64,000 nucleotides of DNA. It comes from Toxonevra muliebris (taxonomy: Eukaryota > Arthropoda > Insecta > Diptera > Pallopteridae). The notes below the pieces were generated by a model, which was not told the origin of the DNA, made no database searches, and saw only the letters and a program-made list of their open reading frames with translations. Positions within the stretch are counted from its first letter, which is position 1. Each line of letters starts with the position of its first letter. Of the stretch, positions 59,992-64,000 are shown piece by piece. The position numbers and the translations under genes are program-made. The stretch covers positions 87,424,400-87,488,399 of the forward strand of contig OY829328.1 in the NCBI GenBank assembly GCA_963691655.1, in the 5' to 3' direction.

Positions 59992-60075
59992 CCACCACCT
60001 CGGTGGCTTGATGAATAAGGGCTAGACTGAAGTTTAAACCGCCTCAGGTTCGATTCCCAGAATAATTGATTTAAA
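59992..60075 (+). mobile_element. Diverged tRNA-like SINE head
   Basis: A B box identical to consensus, ggttcgattcc, lies at 60047-60057. Upstream, acctcggtggcttgatga and ggctagactgaagttt align with the SINE head at 5090-5130 (acctcgatagcctagtgga, gcactagacttt). The A box is degraded. It is a partial, old relative of the 5-kb SINE. The downstream body is not recognisable. Confidence 0.5.
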
Positions 60076-60263
60076 TTAAAATTTTTGCTAAACTATACCA
60101 CTGTAACTATCCAACGAATGCAATGTTGCAATACGAAAATCGTTTTCAACTCCAATAGTGTTTTCTTGCTGTGCGCCGTATGCAACTATTTACTACAAAC
60201 AATAACAACAAACGTCATGATGTCATATTGATGAACTGACACTGGGTATTGTAATCTAACTTG

Positions 60264-60424
60264 AGTTGTTGTTATTATAGTTGTTGTTGTTGTTGTTGTT
60301 ATTGTTGATGTTGAGGTGGCTATAGTTTTGCAACTAAAGAACTGCAACTACGGGGACAACCAGCATAAACAAGAATAATCTGCAAAAGTAACAAACAACA
60401 ACTAAGAACAACAACAACAACAAC
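60264..60424. repeat. (TTG)n and (CAA)n tracts facing each other
   Basis: A TTG tract (about 60264-60306) is followed about 90 bases later by a CAA/AAC tract (about 60389-60424). The two are complementary and could pair, but each is a common fly microsatellite and pairing may be incidental. Confidence 0.7.
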
Positions 60425-60429
60425 CACAA

Positions 60430-61570
60430 GAACTTCACTGAAATGAACAACAGAAACTTTGAGAACATAGAATAATGATGATCATTATGATGATGGCGGT
60501 GGCACGATGATGATGGCAAGACAAACAAACAGACAGACAAACATAAATGCTGTTTCTTAGTTTTTATTTCTTTTACTCCTACTTCCACTATTGCAATTGA
60601 CTGACTGGTGAGATAATATTGTGATGGGATACAATGTAAGCAAGTATTTATGGTCGATGTAAAGTATCTATGTACGAGTGTATCTGTATATATGCATACA
60701 AGTATCTGCTCTTTTGTACTTACTGAAAATATAACTGGAAATATAAATAAATTTTATTTAAAAACAATTTTATATTGATAGATTTTGTTTATTTTCAAAC
60801 GAAACGATATTTGTATTTGAGCAAAAAACAGAAAAAACCAAATGAGCTATAAGAAAAAGAAGATATGCTTATTTAAGTAGATCTGCTCCCGTAGCCAGTA
60901 TCTAAAGATTTACATACCTATATATGTAAGTGTGTATGTACATCTTTATAAATGTATATGTAACTAAAGTGAGTGAAAAGAAAATTGTGTAGAAAGAAAT
61001 ACAGCAGTAGAAATGTTAGTAGAAATTTATATGTGTGTATGTTAGCTAGATATTGTTTCTTGCCTGCCCCAGCAGCTGAAAAGTTTTGCTGTGTACTTGA
61101 CTGCTTGGAGCAGCAAGCAGTAAGCAAAGTGAATTTATTGCACCAAGTGTAGAAGAAAATTCAATTTTATTGGCATTTACATGTGATTAGTTTTTGTTGT
61201 TGTTGTTGTTGTTGTTCTTCTTATTTTTCTTATTTCTTCACTGCACATACATACAAACATGCAGCATGCATCTTATTCACTGGTAAGCTGCTGTCAATAG
61301 CAACATAACAACAACCAGCAACAACATTTTGATTCGGAATTACTCTTTATATGCAAATCTATTGCTCAATGTGTGTGTGTGTGTGTGTGTGTGTATTGCA
61401 GCAACTACTACAAGCGTTTTGCATGCATTATGTATTTACAAGCGTTTTGCATGTACCAAATTAGCTTAAAGGATAGTTCAAACATGCACTAACATATACA
61501 GATCTACATACATAGTTATAAGGTACTTTTTGCATATGAAATAAGTGTACAAATTGCTTGTTAGAATGTT
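60430..61570. other. AT-rich non-coding stretch with microsatellites
   Basis: Contains a TTG repeat at 61194-61217 and a GT repeat at 61371-61394. No gene or transposon recognised. Confidence 0.55.
61371..61394 (+). repeat. (GT)12 microsatellite
   Basis: Twelve uninterrupted GT units. Confidence 0.9.
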
Positions 61571-61576
61571 TTTGTT

Positions 61577-61860
61577 CAGAGGTGGGTAAATTTAAATGGA
61601 TTACAATTACATTCTTAATTCCAAGGAATTGTATTACCAATTTTGAATTCCTTGTAATAAAGCTAATTTTTTTATCAATTCTATTCTTGTGAATTTTAAT
61701 TGGTAATTAATAGGTAATTGAATTGGAAATTTTTTTTTCAGTTACTGGATTGTAATTTGCAATTTAAATATGCAATTCCTCAGTGGTATTGAAAAAGTAG
61801 TACTTGAAGACTAAGGAATTTTACTTTTCTTGTGTAATAAAATTCTATTGTGCAATTGAA
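61577..61860 (+). mobile_element. Possible hAT-type transposon end with AATT-rich subterminal repeats
   Basis: The string CAGAGGTGGGTAAA at 61577 resembles the termini of many hAT elements (CAG.G.TGGG). It is followed by about 280 bases packed with short gaattcc, aattgg, ggtaatt and caattcc strings on both strands, as subterminal binding-site arrays often look. No matching opposite end was found in the window, so it may be a solo end or a chance match. Confidence 0.35.
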
Positions 61861-61869
61861 GGACGAGAC

Positions 61870-64000
61870 CAAAATGAGAATGGGGAAAAATCATAATTTC
61901 GCAATTTTATGTTAGAATTTTTCGAAAACTGCAAGGCTCCGTTTTTACATTTGGATTTAGCATTAAAACTGCAGAAAAAATTATAACTCTGTTTTTTGGG
62001 TGTGATACAAACCAAAATTTCGTCGGTCTGTATTGTTATTATACCATATTGCGAACAGTGCCTAGCGAAATCCTGTTTGAATTTATTTGCCGGCGAAATT
62101 CTTCTAAAATATGAAATAAAAACGTATTTTGAACCAAATTTGATATTGATGTATTAGGCGATTACTAATGCAAAGAAATGAACAATAAAATTGTTCTTTA
62201 AAGTTTTCTACTAAAACTTGCAAAAGTAAAAGGAAAAGCAAGAAAAATATTTCCGCAATTTAAAGAAGAATTTATCATTTTCAAAGGAATTGAATAGAAT
62301 AGAAAAGCGGAAGCGGAAGTTTATGACAAATACATATATAAATACACTTACGCACAAGTACATACAAACACACTAACATACCAACACACGGGCAGAAACA
62401 TACTTGCATACATACATACATACATATACAAAGAAACAATCCCTTACACAGATACAAAACAAAGCGAATACTAATTGCAGCTGAAGTAGCAGTAGCAGCA
62501 CGAGCAGCAGAAACAGCAGCACCCAAAAAGATGAATGAACATAAAAAAATATGTGTTTTGTCTGATGTGAATGGGTAATAGCTACACATATATATGCAAA
62601 CAAACTCTTATATGCATGTACGTATGCATAGATGAGTGTCTGTGAATGTGTTACAACTCATATACAAGTACATGCCTCTATACCTCCATACCTACATGCA
62701 TACGAGTATGTGTGTGCTTAAGTAGGTGAAACTTTCCTGATTGCGTGTTAAATTTTTGCAAAACGAGAAGATATTCTGAACGTGTTTGAAATGAAAGAGA
62801 TTTTTGCTTTTTTCGCTCTACAACTACAACGATGAAGCATTGCAAGCATACAGCAAAAAAAAAAGGAAGAAGCTAGTGTGATAGTAATGTGTAGTAGTAC
62901 ATCATATAGTAGTAAATATTAAATCACTTATTCATTCATTGCTTTTCGTTTTTTGTTTATTTTTTACCTTTGCTTTTAGTTCTCAAATATTTATTTAATT
63001 TTCCATATTATTTTTTTTTTCAAACCTTTTTTTACTGCTTATTAAAATTATCCTTTTCCTGTACTTACACCTGCACTCCGTAGTTTTATGTCCACTTACT
63101 ACTTGTTCACAATTTAAATGCTTTAGTAAGCTAAAGCTTGAGTTTTTTACTTTTCGCTTTGTTGCCTGCTTTTATATCTTACTATTGCGTGAAAGTGTAA
63201 ATAAAATCACGTATACGCCGCATTATGCTCTTACAAAGATTTTCACACACATACGCACACAAAAGAGGACTTATATAAATGATGCTGAAATTGAAATCAA
63301 CAACGAGTGAGCATATCTATTTACCTCTACCTAGATAGATATAGAAGGTTTGCATATATATACAAATCCTCATGAATTTCTGAAGCACATCACGTTTCAC
63401 TCATCAAGGATCACCAACGACAGTAACAGTAGCGGCAACAACAACATCATTACCAATATAAGCATCATCATTATTATCGTCATCAGCATTTTCCTCTTTC
63501 TTATTCTAAAAGTGTTGTCCTGAGTACGCCCTTTTATACACAAACTTCTTCCTCTCTACTCTGCATACTTATTTGGTTAATGTGCGTTTTGCGTTTTGAA
63601 TTGTAATAATATTCCAACTCAGTTTCAGCTTCAGCTTCAGTTTCAACTGCAAATATTTACGTATCATGATGCTCCTAACCCAAATGTTGTCAGAGGTGAT
63701 GATGATGTTGGAGTTGTTTGTGGTTTCTCAAAGTAATGAAGAGTTTAACTGTACGGAATACTGTAGTAAATGTAAAATGTCTGCGTTATGCAATTTTTCT
63801 ATTTTCTTGGATGTTGTAATGTCCATAAATTTAGTTTGTTGTTGGATAGGAACATAAAATTCATGAAATTCATAATTTTAATATTGCATGCATTTTTTAA
63901 GCACTTTATTTTGTCCGCATAGAATCTGTAATATTGTATTGTTAAAGAAATAAAAATAAATAGAAATGTGTCCACAATATTACAAATCTCTCACAGAAAT
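61870..64000. other. AT-rich non-coding stretch
   Basis: No gene recognised. Contains CATA repeats (62407-62427), AGC-rich DNA near 62476-62520 and A/T runs. The frame at 63666-63857 runs through low-complexity atgatg sequence and has no recognisable domain. Confidence 0.55.
62407..62427 (+). repeat. (CATA)n microsatellite
   Basis: About five CATA units within a wider atac-rich stretch. Confidence 0.85.

Overview
The window looks like non-coding DNA from an insect, most likely a brachyceran fly. It is AT-rich throughout, with long A and T runs, CA/GT, CATA and CAA/TTG microsatellites, and no open frame longer than about 130 codons. The only recognisable protein-coding material is broken transposable-element sequence. 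Mariner, Tc1-like, piggyBac-like and PIF/Harbinger remnants, a tRNA-derived SINE and two kinds of LINE tail fit a fly genome such as a tephritid or related acalyptrate. The species call is inference. No host exon could be assigned, so the window is probably intergenic or inside a very large intron.

Layout. 1-5 kb: low-complexity AT DNA with a cluster of TCACGTGA boxes (1528-1672), a 514-bp piggyBac-like MITE holding a run of 20 G (1953-2466), a hairpin (2895-2948), and three tandem units of a dispersed repeat (4750-5010). 5085-5401: a complete tRNA-derived SINE with a 12-bp target-site duplication. 8.7-9.65 kb: a 948-bp inverted-repeat DNA transposon whose left end is tandemly duplicated. 13.1-13.8 kb: a foldback element with arms over 200 bp. 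19.2-20.9 kb: a deleted Tc1/mariner-type element with intact TIRs, abutting a decayed PIF/Harbinger transposase. 27.5 kb: a small pogo-like MITE candidate. 29.3-30.2 kb: an internally deleted mariner with near-identical TIRs. 41.5-42.4 kb: a foldback and the 3' end of a LINE. 45.4-46.3 kb: a reverse-strand non-LTR reverse transcriptase relic. 51.4 kb: a perfect foldback. 54.5-56.1 kb: a 1.6-kb piggyBac-like element with nested repeats. 58.06-58.14 kb: a near-perfect 84-nt hairpin. 60.0 kb: a diverged SINE head. 61.6 kb: a hAT-like end. The rest is simple repeat and unique AT-rich sequence.

How parts relate. All transposase and reverse-transcriptase remnants carry frameshifts, stops or deletions, so none is autonomous. 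The SINE at 5 kb shares a 14-base stretch and a further conserved block with the 3' tail of the LINE fragment at 42.3 kb, which suggests a SINE-LINE mobilisation partnership. A short CAATTGACCAAT-bearing repeat family occurs at three loci in both orientations. I found no CRISPR array, rRNA, canonical working tRNA or host gene that I could defend.
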